A stretch of DNA of 64,000 bases from Epiperipatus broadwayi. Taxonomy: Eukaryota; Onychophora; Udeonychophora; Euonychophora; Peripatidae. Below the pieces are notes generated by a model. That model was not told the DNA's origin. It was given only the letters and a program-made list of their open reading frames with translations, and ran no database searches. Position numbers and translations under genes: made by a program. Location of the stretch: assembly GCA_028023455.1 (NCBI GenBank), contig JAQFVV010012476.1, forward strand, positions 4,915,094 to 4,979,093, in the 5' to 3' direction. Position 1 is the first letter of the stretch. Every line of letters begins with the position of its first letter. This document shows, in pieces, positions 33,819 through 44,922 of this stretch.

Positions 33819-33869
33819 TATTCATTGTCCCACTACAAATTCATTTAAAAGATTGAGTATTAATCAAAA

Positions 33870-34015
33870 CTAGGGTCATCTTTTATTTAAATTTAACATA
33901 GACAATGCACCATTATTTCAAGCAGCACTACAAATTTTGATTGTTTGCTATCTTGAAAACAGCATGGCTTAAAACTTTAACTATATTTTAAAACAGAATT
34001 CTCATAGTCCACTAA
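33870..34015 (+). repeat. Rep-L unit
   Basis: 'gattgtttgctatcttgaaa', 'agcatggcttaaaactttaa' and 'cagaattctcat' match the other units. Confidence 0.65.
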
Positions 34016-34019
34016 AAAC

Positions 34020-34131
<112 letters not shown>

Positions 34132-34249
34132 TCCTTTGGTGAAGTCTTGATTTCAGAGGACAATTAAGAGAAGTTTATGATACTTCAAATTCTCATTACT
34201 ATATATGTCCATTACTACACTCTAAATTCATTTAATAGCTTGAATAATA

Positions 34250-34430
34250 AGCAAAATGAGATTGTCTATTGGATAAAAATACTATTACTTCCACAAGAAG
34301 ATGTGATTGGTTGTTGTCTCAGAAACATCATGGCTTAAAACTTTAACTAGATTTTAAAAACAGAATTCTCTTTCATTAAAATGTTTCCCCATATACTAGT
34401 GTGTTAAAAGTGTTAAATTATACAGAACTA
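34250..34430 (+). repeat. Rep-L unit
   Basis: 'gtgattggttgttgtctcag', 'aacatcatggcttaaaactt' and 'aacagaattctctttcatta' match. It is followed 20 bp later by an RTE tail, as at 18.4 kb. Confidence 0.65.
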
Positions 34431-34451
34431 TATACATACAAAAATAAATCT

Positions 34452-34552
34452 AGTAAAATAAGAAAGTGAGCTAGGGTGATATGGAGATGAGTGGCTGGAG
34501 ATTAGAGAAGATGGATTGAACTTGGAAAGACTTTTACCCTGTAGTGACTGAT
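34452..34552 (+). pseudogene. RTE LINE extreme 3' end
   Basis: 'ataagaaagtgagctagggt', 'agagaagatggattgaactt' and 'accctgtagtg' match the last 100 bp of the RTE family. Heavily 5' truncated. Confidence 0.8.
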
Positions 34553-35103
34553 TTTAATGTTTATTTACATTTTCAGCAATGTTTGGGTATATAATAAAGA
34601 AGAAAGAGTTCCTCATTAAAATTCAAAAAATTCACAAATACAGTAAGCTCTGACACATAGGATTTTGGATTAGTGGAATCTACCTGTATAAGAAATTCAT
34701 TATATATATGTTAAAGTCTCATCTTGAAGGATCGATTATAAGTAGACTATATTTTCTACAACTGGCCCATAATATTTGATCATTGTCTGTGACAGTTTAC
34801 TCTAACTAACTTACTCTTAGTACAACTTATTTTAGCTTCTCAATATTTAAAACTGCTCTTTATGTTTTAATGAGGCTTTATTTCATTAACTTATTTTATT
34901 AATTGAGCAAAATGAATTAATAAATTAAAAACTATTCAATTTTTTTTAATTAAAACAGATAAAAAGATGGAAGTGGATAAAATATTTTATAAATTAAAAA
35001 AAAAGTAATTAAAATAAGTTTATGTCACTTCTAATGAAGCTATGAAATCAAAACTGAATTTTCACTTGATTACAAAAATAAATCTAATAATCAGTGCTAG
35101 GTA
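34553..35103. other. Unannotated AT-rich interval
   Basis: Nothing recognised. Confidence 0.35.
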
Positions 35104-35250
35104 ATATATATAAATGCTTTTAAAATTTAATTTACAAATGTCAAATATTTTGCACTCATAATTTTGTCATCAATCCTCACAGATAAATTCATTAATGATT
35201 ATTAATAATCATTTACTAAACTAGAGATTATCCCTAGTCCAGATATAAAC
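35104..35250 (-). repeat. HHR-3 (D-type) fragment without ribozyme
   Basis: 'caaatgtcaaatattttgca', 'ttttgtcatcaatcc' and 'aatcatttactaaactagag' match the downstream half of the D-type units at 6.8-7.5 and 17.1-17.3 kb. Confidence 0.65.
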
Positions 35251-35444
35251 TTTAAACATCAGTTAAAGATTAATTTATCTATTTTTCACATATATATAAA
35301 CATGTTCAACTTTATCTCTTTTTTTCCATATATAATATATTTTAAGATATACTTCAGATCCCCATTCTGCCACATACCTTGAAATGTATAAATAAAGAAT
35401 ATCTATCTTAAGATATATAGATATACCTGTGCTGCTTTATTCCA

Positions 35445-35776
35445 ACTATTAAGCATCACATGATCACCATCTATCTCTTATACTAGCATATAATTGTTTA
35501 TAAACAAGGCAAAACTCTCCATACAGTAGTGTCACCTTATGCCAATGAGAGTAATCAATGGATGCCAGAAAGCTTATGCATAAAATCCCCATCTAATGCC
35601 TATGCATCTAATATCCCCAGACTAGTTTCTGGCTTGCGGCCTTTGTCAGTGAGGAGCTTTGGATCTGAGAGCACTGCACCTAGATCTTAGAGATTTTATG
35701 CATAAGTTTTCTGGCATCCATTGATTACTCTGGTTGGCACTGGGTGGCTCTACTGTATGGAGAGTTTTGCCTTGCT
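35445..35776 (-). repeat. HHR-2 foldback, most complete copy
   Basis: After an isolated 'aagcatcacatgatcaccat' end (35453-35472), the element proper runs from 'caaggcaaaactctccatac' (35506-35525) to its reverse complement at about 35752-35774. The inverted ends match over about 85 bp, through the 'atcaatggatgccagaaagc' block. Between them lies a minus-strand hammerhead whose core has decayed to CTGACAA, though GAAAC-TA-GTC and helix I (TCCTCA/TGGGGA) are kept. It shows how the HHR-2 blocks are arranged; no protein. Confidence 0.85.
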
Positions 35777-36470
35777 TATTCCAACTATAAGGTAGTGCTG
35801 AAATTAATGTAATTATTTAGAGTTAGTGATATTCTATACTTGAATTTCAATTGGTGATATGAAACTGTTTCTATTTCACTTTAACTCAACCATAACACAA
35901 TTATCCACTACAACAAAAACTCAGACCATTTTGTTTTTCTATGTCTACATTTTGTGAACAACCTTATGCTAGAAATATCACACAGTCTTCATGTCTGTGT
36001 TCTTGATAATTTTCATTACACAACTCTTATATAAAGTATAATTTATATCCAGTTTTAATACCTTGTAAAAAACGAAGAATAATTGCACTGCAGAAATATT
36101 TTCAAAATTTCTGTTTCTACTAGTTCAGCCTTCATCTTATCTCCATGATATGGCAATCATTCATTCTACAGAAACTCAGACCAATCACTCTTATCATATA
36201 CGCATTTCACAAACAATTATCAAATGCCAGATGATCTAGAGATATCAAACATTTGAAAATTCTTGCTTACGTTAACAACTTGATATTTATTTATTAGACC
36301 ACTATTATTTCAAAACATGAACCCAAAGGTAAGTTTTAAGCTTACTTAAGTGAACACATTTAATTTTCAAAATCTTTAAAGTAAAAATGTAAGAATTATA
36401 TAAATGAGTTAAATTTGAGGTAATTAACCGTTTTTTACGTTTGATTTACTAAATAAAATTAAAAAAATAT
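35777..36470. repeat. Diverged tandem pair, about 258 bp period
   Basis: 'aaaactcagaccattttg' near 35927 and 'agaaactcagaccaatcac' near 36171 begin two similar stretches that share 'cattttgtgaacaa/catttcacaaacaa' and 'agaaatatcacac/agagatatcaaac'. Between them 36012-36068 resembles the 'cactctcatgcaaagtagg ... taataccttgtgg' part of HHR-3 D-type units. Confidence 0.5.
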
Positions 36471-37514
36471 CTTTTTGGATCCATTCTCTCAGTCTCAAAT
36501 TTATGTAAGTTTTTTTTTCTACTTATCTATTTTCTATTTCCTTATAATTATATATCAGAAATATTATTCATTTTTATTGTTTTTGGGTAATATTCCCTGT
36601 TTCTGTACCATTTGTATATCCATTCTAAAGAAAATGTATTTTGGTTTGGCGAATAAAGTTTTAAATATAAACAAATACAAAACATAGACTCAATACCCAT
36701 AGAAAATTGATATTTGCCTTACAAGAAATAAAAACCATATTATAAATATAAAAGTAAGAAATAAAACAGCTTTATTGCTTGTTTACAAAAAATTTGAGCA
36801 CCAAAATTGCCTTGAATTCAAACCAAGGAACTTTTACTCAAGAGTCTGATATCTACTGCAGCACTCCATGCTGTTGCTTGTTTTGGTTAAAACATATTTA
36901 TTTATCTAATCTGGATAAACCTGGAATAATAATCTTATGGCTAATAATAGATGGATACCCATTTATTAAACATTAAAAATGGCTGGTTACGTTGGCTAAA
37001 AACCAGCTGTCAGAAAGAAAAATTTTAAGTTTGTGACTTAATTTTTTTTTTACAAGATCCATCTAACCTTGATCCAAATTTCACATGCTACATACATCAA
37101 ATAAAAACACTAACTTTTATGTCACCCAACCATTCCTTTTGTAATGCACACAGTTACTTGTTCCCTCTTGGTTTATTTTCTTTTTTAGGTTTTTTTATTA
37201 TTGAAGGGATATTATATTGTACTTACTCTTGCAATAATTTTTCTCATTTTCTTTTTACAATTGCCACTTTTTATCTAATGATGATTTCTTTTCTAGTTTT
37301 ACAGATTTAAGTACAAAACAGCAATTTTATTTCAACTGGTCCAATAATTTTTTTCTGTCCTTTTTTTATTAAGTAAACATTATTTTACAAATATTTATGA
37401 GGATGTAGATTTTTGTCCTTCTCCTTTACATAAAACTAGATAGTATTATGATTGTAACAAAATAAATCAAATCACACTCCATGTGGTTTAATGCTGTGTT
37501 ATGTCTTGATGGAT
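36471..37514. other. Unannotated AT-rich interval
   Basis: Three short plus-strand frames (36475-36687, 36779-36976, 37119-37310) have no recognised similarity. No repeats seen. Confidence 0.4.
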
Positions 37515-38150
37515 TTGAGAGCTGAAGAGCTATTAATGACAGCTCAATTCTGTATCTTCTGGTCTTCAAATGTCATTGGGCACACAAAGTAACTCCACCA
37601 TTGACCATAACACAGCTCTGTAGCTTCTGATATTTAAAGATTCACTAATGACAGCTCAACTTTGTAACTTCTGGATGACCTACAAAGCAACTTTCCCATT
37701 AACCATAACACAATTCCATCATCTCTGATCTTTTAAGTTCATGAATGATAGTTCAATTCTGTAATTTCTGGTTTTCAAGTCACATGATCCACAAACCAAC
37801 TTCTCCATTGACCATGAACATTTTTCATGTTTAAAAGTTGCATAAATAACAATCCAATGTTGTAACTTCTGACTGTCAAATGTCATATGATCCACAAAGC
37901 AACTCCTCCATTGACCATGAACATTTTTCATGTTTAAAAGTTGCATAAATAACAATTCAATGTTGTAACTTCTGACTGTCAAATGTCATATGATCCACAA
38001 AGCAACTCCTCCATTGACCATGAACATTTTTCATGTTTAAAAGTTGCATAAATAACAATCCAATGTTGTAACTTCTGACTGTCAAATGTCATATGATCCA
38101 CAAAGCAACTTGCCTTTTACCATATCACAACTCTGTCACTTCTGATGTTT
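37515..38150. repeat. Tandem satellite, 103-bp unit, about six copies
   Basis: The phrase 'ccattgaccatgaacatttt' recurs at exact 103-bp spacing (about 37807, 37910, 38013), and these central units are nearly identical. Flanking units toward 37515 and 38150 keep 'aactctgt', 'cttctg' and 'atgatccacaaagcaac' but are diverged, as expected when unequal exchange homogenises the centre only. The unit length is not a multiple of three, so the 87-codon minus-strand frame across it is meaningless. Confidence 0.9.
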
Positions 38151-39649
38151 AAGCTATTAGTTATTGATTTATAGTCTATGAATTGCTTCAAATAATACCC
38201 ACACTAAAAATAAAAAACTTTCCAAACAGGATATCATATTAATCTATTCATAAGTTAACCAAGAATTTTCGGTTTAAGTTAAAAACATATCAAGTTAACA
38301 GCCCAAAATTCTTCATTTTTTTACATTCTTCATTCAACTCTTGTCTTCATCTTAATGAGCTAAGTAATTACAGCAGGGGGATGCAACCATGTTATTTTTA
38401 AAGAATTCTCTTAAGTTTTGGATATTGATATGTTTTGTTTATTTTTAAAAATTTACTTTTTAAAAATACATTTAAAAAAATCATATCAAAATAATACTAT
38501 GCTTGTGTTTTATACACAATTAATTAAGCTATACATAACAATTGATAAGCTAAGGGCTTTTGGGAATTCTATGTTCCCACATTCTTAGCTCTTTTTACTA
38601 GTAGTTAGTGAATACCACAGTAATGTATGCAAATTTATTCAATAAAATCGTTTTATCTTGCAATTTTTTTGTAGTGCTTAGTGCTAAAATATTAGAAAAT
38701 ATAAATTTGTATATTAATTAAAACTTCCAGCGTTTTATTGTGAATAATCTTACCTAGTCATATTTATATTTTAGGCATGACATAAAAAAAAAAAATTGAA
38801 CGCATTAAATTTTCATCTGAGGAAGAGTGACGCAAATACAAAATGGAAAGTACACCACTGAATTGGAGCATCGTCAAATTTAAAAGAAATTGCTCCAGCA
38901 CTGATGAAAATCGCAGGCACTACAAATGTTTATATAAAGACCAAATATTCCATGAGAATAAAATAATTAGTCAAAATGTTGTTTGGCTCATTTAAGTTTG
39001 TCAATAAGTCCCATGCAGACGTAATTTTCTGAGATCGCAAGATTAGAAAATTATTGCCAGATTATTATATACTTAACATGTCAGTGCCGGACTAATACGT
39101 AAGTAACAAGAAATCGTATAAATTAAAAAAATATTTTGTTGTGGTATTAAATTATAAACTAAACTGACAGACATTTTAATCCTATCTTTAATAAAATACA
39201 CTCTTAATAAGATTAAAGGATTTTAAATAGTTATTTAAATTCAGAAAGAAATTTCAAAAAGTTGCAAACAATTTAAAATAACAAACTTTAAAACAAATCT
39301 GAAAATTATATAAACAAAGAAAAAATAAATATATAAATAAAAGATTTTAAATTTCTTGAAAAGACAAAGGAATATATATTCTTATCATGTTAGTTAAACA
39401 AATGCTGGAGTATTTAAAAATTTAAATAATTTCAAACAGAAATTTAAAATTCAAAAGCAGCGCGTGTGTTTTCAATGTATTGATTTTCAGTGTTAATTAG
39501 AATAAAATGTTCTCTTCATTTCAAATTTTTTCTGGAGTTCCCATAGAAAATAAACAAATCGATGATGTAATTATAATGTAATAATAGTTGGTGGTAAGAG
39601 AGATCGTTAAAAAAAATACTATTAAACAAAAAATCTTATTGTGTTGGTA
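38151..39649. other. Unannotated AT-rich interval
   Basis: No open frame worth calling. The part 38780-38990 is slightly less AT-rich and contains a few CpG, but shows no homology by eye. Confidence 0.4.
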
Positions 39650-40320
39650 TATATATAAGTAAAGGAAAGGTACTGTGTTCTGGATTGTGCAGTAACATTT
39701 GATTATCAACAATTTCAAGCCACATTTTTCATGCCTTTTATTCTAACATCTCAAATTATTCCTGCATAAATACTATATCTTGGATTGAAGAAGAGAGTAT
39801 TCATTTATTTAACACTCAAAAGGCGCGTGCTCAATTAGCTTGAAAGGCTGATATTGGAATGAAATTATATTTTAAATATAGGTGTTATAATCAGGGTTTT
39901 CAAGCTACAATAAGTATGTGTTAAAATACTATGGGCAAGCAGTAACATTGATCATTATCAAATTTTGCTGTTCGCTTCATGTTTCTTATTTTATCATCAT
40001 AATTTAAATATGTATGTAAAATATAGGTGTTATATTTTGGAACCGGAAGACATAATAATTATGCGATACAATACTATGAACAAGCTGTAACATTCGATCA
40101 TCAATGATTGCTAGCCACCTTCTTCATGCTCTTTATTCTATGGCTTCAATTTATATATATATATATATAAAATATATAGATGTAATCTGGATCCTGAAGG
40201 CATAATAATTATGTGGTATAATCCTATGGACAAACAATAACATTTGATCATCATCAATTGCTTACCATTTTCTTTACACCATTTATTCCAGTATCTCAAT
40301 TTTAAATTATACCATAAACT
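39650..40320. repeat. Tandem repeat, four units of about 135-150 bp, interrupted
   Basis: The key phrase 'gcagtaacatttgat' or variants occurs near 39690, 39940, 40084 and 40237, each followed by a 'catcaattgct', 'cttcatgc' and 'ttattcta' series. Between the first and second unit an FB-N arm (39755-39880) is inserted, which explains the wide first spacing. Unit 3 carries a TA expansion at 40153-40170. Confidence 0.75.
39755..39880 (+). repeat. FB-N single arm
   Basis: 'cctgcataaatactatatct', 'agtattcatttattt', 'aacactcaaaaggcg' and 'agcttgaaaggctgatattg' match the right half of the 2871-3130 foldback. Only one arm is present. Confidence 0.8.
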
Positions 40321-40531
40321 TTAATAGTCCTTTTATGGTTTGATGCAGTAGTCAAATAACAGTCTTTGGAATTTAAGTTCCACAGATTGTATACCAGATC
40401 CTTTTACTTTTCAAATTTTTTTATAAATTTAAGGGCAAAAATCTATTCAATTACTATTGATCAGCATTTCTAGTGCAAAGGTGCCCAGTCCTCTCCAAGC
40501 CTTCTGCAGCACCATCTCTAAACAATGTGTG

Positions 40532-40775
40532 TTACATAGCAATATTTTTAGTTGTTTCCCACAAATATTTCAAGGCACAAGTTATGTCTGAGTCATGAGT
40601 TATAACATGAAGTGTAACTGGGTTTTGTGCATTCGTGCTCTTCTTGTCATCACAAAATTTTACAAACCATTTGGAAACATGTTTGTAATTCATGGCTTCA
40701 TTGTCAAACACAGTTTGAATCATTTCAAATATTTCAATAGCAGGTTTGCTCAATTTAAAATATTTTTTTTAATGT
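40532..40775 (-). pseudogene. Mariner-type transposase N-terminal relic (HTH region)
   Basis: The minus-strand frame reads 'LSKPAIEIFEMIQTVFDNEAMNYKHVSKWFVKFCDDKKS', which follows the helix-turn-helix start of mariner/SETMAR-type transposases ('KPA.EIFEM...V..DEAM....V..W...F..G'). The frame stays open for 74 codons but has lost the linker, and no DDE catalytic part is seen upstream on the minus strand. A dead fragment. Confidence 0.65.
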
Positions 40776-41029
40776 TAGCATGTAGTTCCATTATAAGTTA
40801 AGGTGTGAATCACACTGTCATATTTTATGTCACAAGTCACAATTCAGACACATCAGCATCTTAATGATTTTGTGGTGAATAATTAAACTACATCACTACA
40901 GAACACATATTATTTCACAAGATGGTGCTGCAAGCAGTTTATAGAGAGAACCAGTCATTTGTTTCATTGGGACATGACAATAATAATATATGCATTTGAT
41001 TGTTTAATGAATTTTTCAAGTCCAAGAGT

Positions 41030-42000
41030 TTATGGAAAAGTGATTGATCAACAATTTATATCTAAAAATAAATGAATCAGACAGAAATTTTATTAAACCA
41101 GTAAAATATCACATGACTCTATCATATGACTTCAGTTATTCATTGTCTTTGCAGTAGCATGTTTTTTCTTCGCACCTCTATGCCACCTACTGGAAGTTTC
41201 AGAAACTAAAAGATACCAGTTAATAGTACTTAATAAATCCCTATGCTGCATGTTTTAGCCAATATCTTCAAACTAGTTTCCATACTATTACATTCATCAG
41301 TGATGAGTTTTAATCATGGAACAGTGTGCGTAGACCTTTAGGATCCAATTGACCCTTCTTCCAGTAGCCATTACTTACTTTTCTTTTTAGCTATCAATGT
41401 ATTGTTTTAAATTTAAAAATATATAAATATTTTTAATCTAAGGCAACTTGTTTGTATAGTCATATAGAACTGACATCATTTCAGTATCTATAAATTATGG
41501 TGTTCTTAGTCTATTAACAACTATAGGCCACAAGATAAAGGTCTCTATAGTTAGTAAAAAAAAAAGTAGAGACCATAATATTTAGATGCAGAACTTGTTT
41601 TAGATCCATAAAACTATACAATCAAGTTGGTTTAGAATGAAAACAAAGTTTTTCCAATTTGGGTTGTTAGTTTAATAGTAAAGCAGAGAAGTAAGGAAGG
41701 TGCATTAGATTCTAATGGTTCAGATGCACTATCCCAAGATTTAAAGCTTCTCAGTGATCCGTCATAGTTTGATATCAGATAGGACAATCCTGTGTAGAGT
41801 ATTATTGAACAATATCATCTGGCAACTAAAGTTTACTAAATCTTATAGTAGGTGGCATAAAGGTGTGAAAATGAAATTTTATTGAAGAATATTATAAAAT
41901 GAAAGTTATAACTTCTTGATAACTTTGTATCACAATTGCTGATGGTTATCTATAACTTTAATTTCTGTTATTATATCAATATAAATAAAAGATAGAAAAA
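41030..42000. repeat. HHR-5 foldback, first copy of a segmental duplication
   Basis: The left arm (about 41076-41300) and right arm (about 41700-41910) are inverted relatives: 'cacctctatgccacctac' faces 'gtaggtggcataaaggtgtg'. The spacer (41390-41690) is collinear with that of the 42.64-43.55-kb copy ('aatctaaggcaacttg', 'ttaacaactatagg'). A minus-strand hammerhead lies in the left arm at 41271-41300. Confidence 0.7.
41264..41307 (-). ncRNA. Hammerhead-like core (HHR-5), decayed helix II
   Basis: The minus strand reads CTGATGA, a segment with no convincing helix II, GAAAC, TA, GTT. Helix I differs in sequence from HHR-1/HHR-2 yet still pairs: TCATCA before the core with TGAAGA after the site, one mismatch. 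Possibly a relic of an independent ribozyme lineage. Confidence 0.4.
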
Positions 42001-42179
42001 GTGCAGAGATCTAAAATTGATCAATGTTGGGTCAGCCTTTGATAAAAATTGAGGACATTGTTTTGATGATATTGAATAAATTCTGATACTTTTAACTGTT
42101 CTGCCAAGCACTCTTAATAAGCGTAATTCATTACTTAAAGTGATAAAAAAGAATTTATAAGATGTTATTATTACTATCT

Positions 42180-42600
42180 GAATCAGTCACTCAAACTCTT
42201 TAAGAGAAAGGTCAAAAAAAGTCAATAGGAATACACTAAAGACAAGTTCTGGAATGACTATACAAACACATCTATAAACCACAAGTGCATTCACATATAG
42301 AACATGTTGGCCCATTACTTTGCTCAACTGACACATTGTGGTTATTGTCATCCAACTCCTGATGCAATTTTTTTCTTTATGAAAGATTTTACCATCTTCA
42401 TTAATTTTAACTCTCTGGTGTATATTATCTTCTGCCATGTCTTCCCAATAAAAACAATCAATACTGCATTTTTTAAAAAATATCTTTGAGATAATCCTTG
42501 TAAAACAAAATCTTCCTCTTCCATAAAAATGATGCTTAAGGTCAAAGTAAAGTATTTTTTATAAAGTCTGCCCAAATAACTGCCATTAATATAAGAGGGT
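42180..42600. repeat. Unknown repeat block M, first copy
   Basis: Collinear with 44260-44690: 'tataaaccacaagtgcattc' against 'tataaaccacaaaagtattt', 'catatagaacatg' against 'cttatagaacatg', and 'tttctttatgaaagat' in both. The minus-strand frame of this block (42348-42575) is open for 76 codons, but I recognise no domain and the second copy has stops. Confidence 0.6.
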
Positions 42601-42639
42601 AAGTATTATCAGAATCAATGAAATGTTAATGGCAAGAGC

Positions 42640-43560
42640 TTATGAAAAACCGATTAAAAATGTAAATCTAAAGTTAAGTGAATCAGACAAATTTTATTTT
42701 TAAAAAAATTAACCAATAAAATATCACGAGTCTATCACGTGACTTTAGTTAACTTATTGCTCTTTCAGCAACATAATATTCCTTCACACTTCCATGCCAT
42801 CTACTGTAAACATTAGTAATTATTAAGATGCAATATGATTGTACTTAAAAAATTCCTACATCCAGAATTGTTTTAAGATTGTGACTTTTATCAGAAAGGA
42901 GCTTTGGATCTTGGAACAATAAACCTAAATTTTTTGGCCCTAATGCATCTTCCCTCTAGCAGACATCACTTACCTCTTTTTTAAACTACAAATCTAATAG
43001 ATCAAGGTGAAAAATATATAAACATTTTCAATCTAAGACATCTAGTCTGTATAATCATACAAAACTGAAACAAGTTCAGCATTTATATGTTATGATGTTT
43101 ATAGTTTTTTAAAAACTATAGCTCTGAAGATAATGGTATCTATGGCTATTAAAAAACTAAAAACATCACAATATGTAGATAATGAACTGATTTCAGATAG
43201 CAGCAAGTTAGGTTGAAAACATGCTTTTTTCAATTTGTGCTGATAGCTTGATAGTATAAGAGAGATAAATGATAACAGGTGGAATAAAGGTACAGCGGAT
43301 CCCAAATTTCAGGTGAATTGTTCCAAAATTCGAAGCTTCACTTTGATGATAGTCCTAAGTTTTAAACTGGCCTGGAAGTATTGAACAAGAACAGGATTGA
43401 ATAAGGATTTATTCAGTGCTATCATCTGGCATCTTTTATTTATAAAGCATACAGTAGGTGACATAAAGGTATGTAAAAGAAATTTTACTGAAGAATATTA
43501 TAAAATGAACATGATAACTGTGTGAAACTTTATAGCATGATTTCTCTTGACTACTTAAAA
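42640..43560. repeat. HHR-5 foldback, second copy of a segmental duplication
   Basis: Same order as 41030-42000: 'gaatcagacaaattttattt', 'aaaatatcacgagtctatca', left arm with 'catgccatctactgta', spacer, right arm with 'acagtaggtgacataaaggt', then 'attttactgaagaatattat'. The ribozyme region (42866-42900) is decayed (CTGATAA, AAAAC). Confidence 0.7.
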
Positions 43561-43734
43561 TTTCAATTTCTGTTATTATGTAGGTGCAAACAAAAGGGTG
43601 AATAATAGCATTTCAAGCTAAAGTGAAGTCAGCAGGTAAAAAGAGTTAAATATATATAGAAGTAAACAGAATATTAAGTGTGAGCTAATTTACGACATTC
43701 ACAAGGAAAATAATTTACTGTTTAAGCTTGAACA

Positions 43735-43890
43735 GGATCATTAACAACAAAGGAATATACACATAAATGAATAAATGCAAGTTATGTAAGGAAGACTTTG
43801 AAAATATTAAGCATCTGCTAATTGAATGTAAATGAGTACAAGCAGAAAGCGTGCAAATAAAGAAGTGGGAAAATAAATATAGACAAAGTG
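43735..43890 (+). pseudogene. LINE C-terminal zinc-knuckle relic
   Basis: One frame reads 'SLNRIINNKGIYT', a stop, then 'MNKCKLCKEDFENIKHLLIECK'. The pattern C-x2-C ... H-x4-C with 'HLLIEC' is the zinc-binding end of many non-LTR reverse transcriptases (zf-RVT type), and the upstream part is like the 'GH..LN' run-up. It is not the RTE family above. Its isolation within the duplication points to an inserted, truncated LINE. Confidence 0.55.
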
Positions 43891-44007
43891 ATTATACAGA
43901 AAGTGAGTTTTGGCTTTTTATGCTCATTGCTTTATAACAAGTACAATGTAAAATTAATATTTGAGTAACTGATAACCCAGAAATTTATTGCTTAGTGATA
44001 GAAATAT

Positions 44008-44170
44008 ATAGGGGTTTGAACTCAGACTTTCACATAACCCTCAACCATCCATGCTATCACATACTGCTGATACACTTGATCACACACATGTTGAAAAGAT
44101 AAATAATCACCAATATATGTATTTCATGCTAAACCAGCATTTGTCAGTTGGTCCAGATTGTCATCACACC
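44008..44170 (-). repeat. HHR-3 fragment inserted in the duplication
   Basis: 'gaactcagactttcacataa', 'gataaataatcaccaatata' and 'tttcatgctaaaccagcat' match the left arm at 15.9 kb. On the minus strand the ribozyme is complete except for CTGACAA in place of CTGATGA (G8 lost), with ACCAA/TTGGT helix I kept. Confidence 0.75.
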
Positions 44171-44259
44171 ACACCACATATCCTCAGCTGACCATTTCAG
44201 TGAAAATCTGAAAAGTATTCATAAGTTGTCATCATCACTATCAAAATCAGTTACTCCAA

Positions 44260-44690
44260 TATCAAGAAAAAGAGACGATAATTTTGAAATGACTACACTA
44301 ATCAATCTATAAACCACAAAAGTATTTACTTATAGAACATGGTCTATCATTCTGTTTTAGCAATATTTCTGTAAATACAATCTTTTAACTTCCACCGCAA
44401 ATTTTTCTTTATGAAAGATGTCAACATCTGGTCTAATTGTAGCTCTCCACTCTATTCAATCGACAGCCATGTTTTGCCAAAGAAACAACACACATTCTTT
44501 AAAATGTCTGTTCAGAGAATCTATATAACACAAACACGATCTTCTCTATTCATAAAAAGCTATGCTCAAGTTGACTGTAAAATATTTATTTATACAGTTT
44601 GATAAATAGACTGAAAGCAATATAAGAAAAAGAGTGTTATTTGACAAGTTTGTCTAAATGATTCTTTGAAAATCGGGCTTGTGAATTGTC
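44260..44690. repeat. Unknown repeat block M, second copy
   Basis: The partner of 42180-42600 with many substitutions. Its collinear position after the second HHR-5 copy supports a tandem duplication of the whole HHR-5 plus M segment. Confidence 0.6.
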
Positions 44691-44922
44691 ATAATAATGT
44701 TTTCAAACTTGGTTGTTCCACGAATATGTTTATATCATCAGTGATATGCATTTAGTAAACTGTAATTTTTTTATGGATTTGATAAAATTGCACAGATATT
44801 AATATTTTTTATAATCTGTCAAACATTTAAATTAGTAGAAAAAATAATCTTCAAAAATAACTTTGTTGTTAAATCTAGAATTTTTGCCTAGTTGTAACAT
44901 TTTTCCAAAGAATTTTTTCCAG

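Noticed and set aside
37719-37982. 87-codon minus-strand frame
   Set aside because: It spans a 103-bp satellite whose unit length is not a multiple of three, so the frame cannot be maintained.
37515-38150. CRISPR array
   Set aside because: Units are contiguous 103-bp repeats without unique spacers, in a eukaryotic context.
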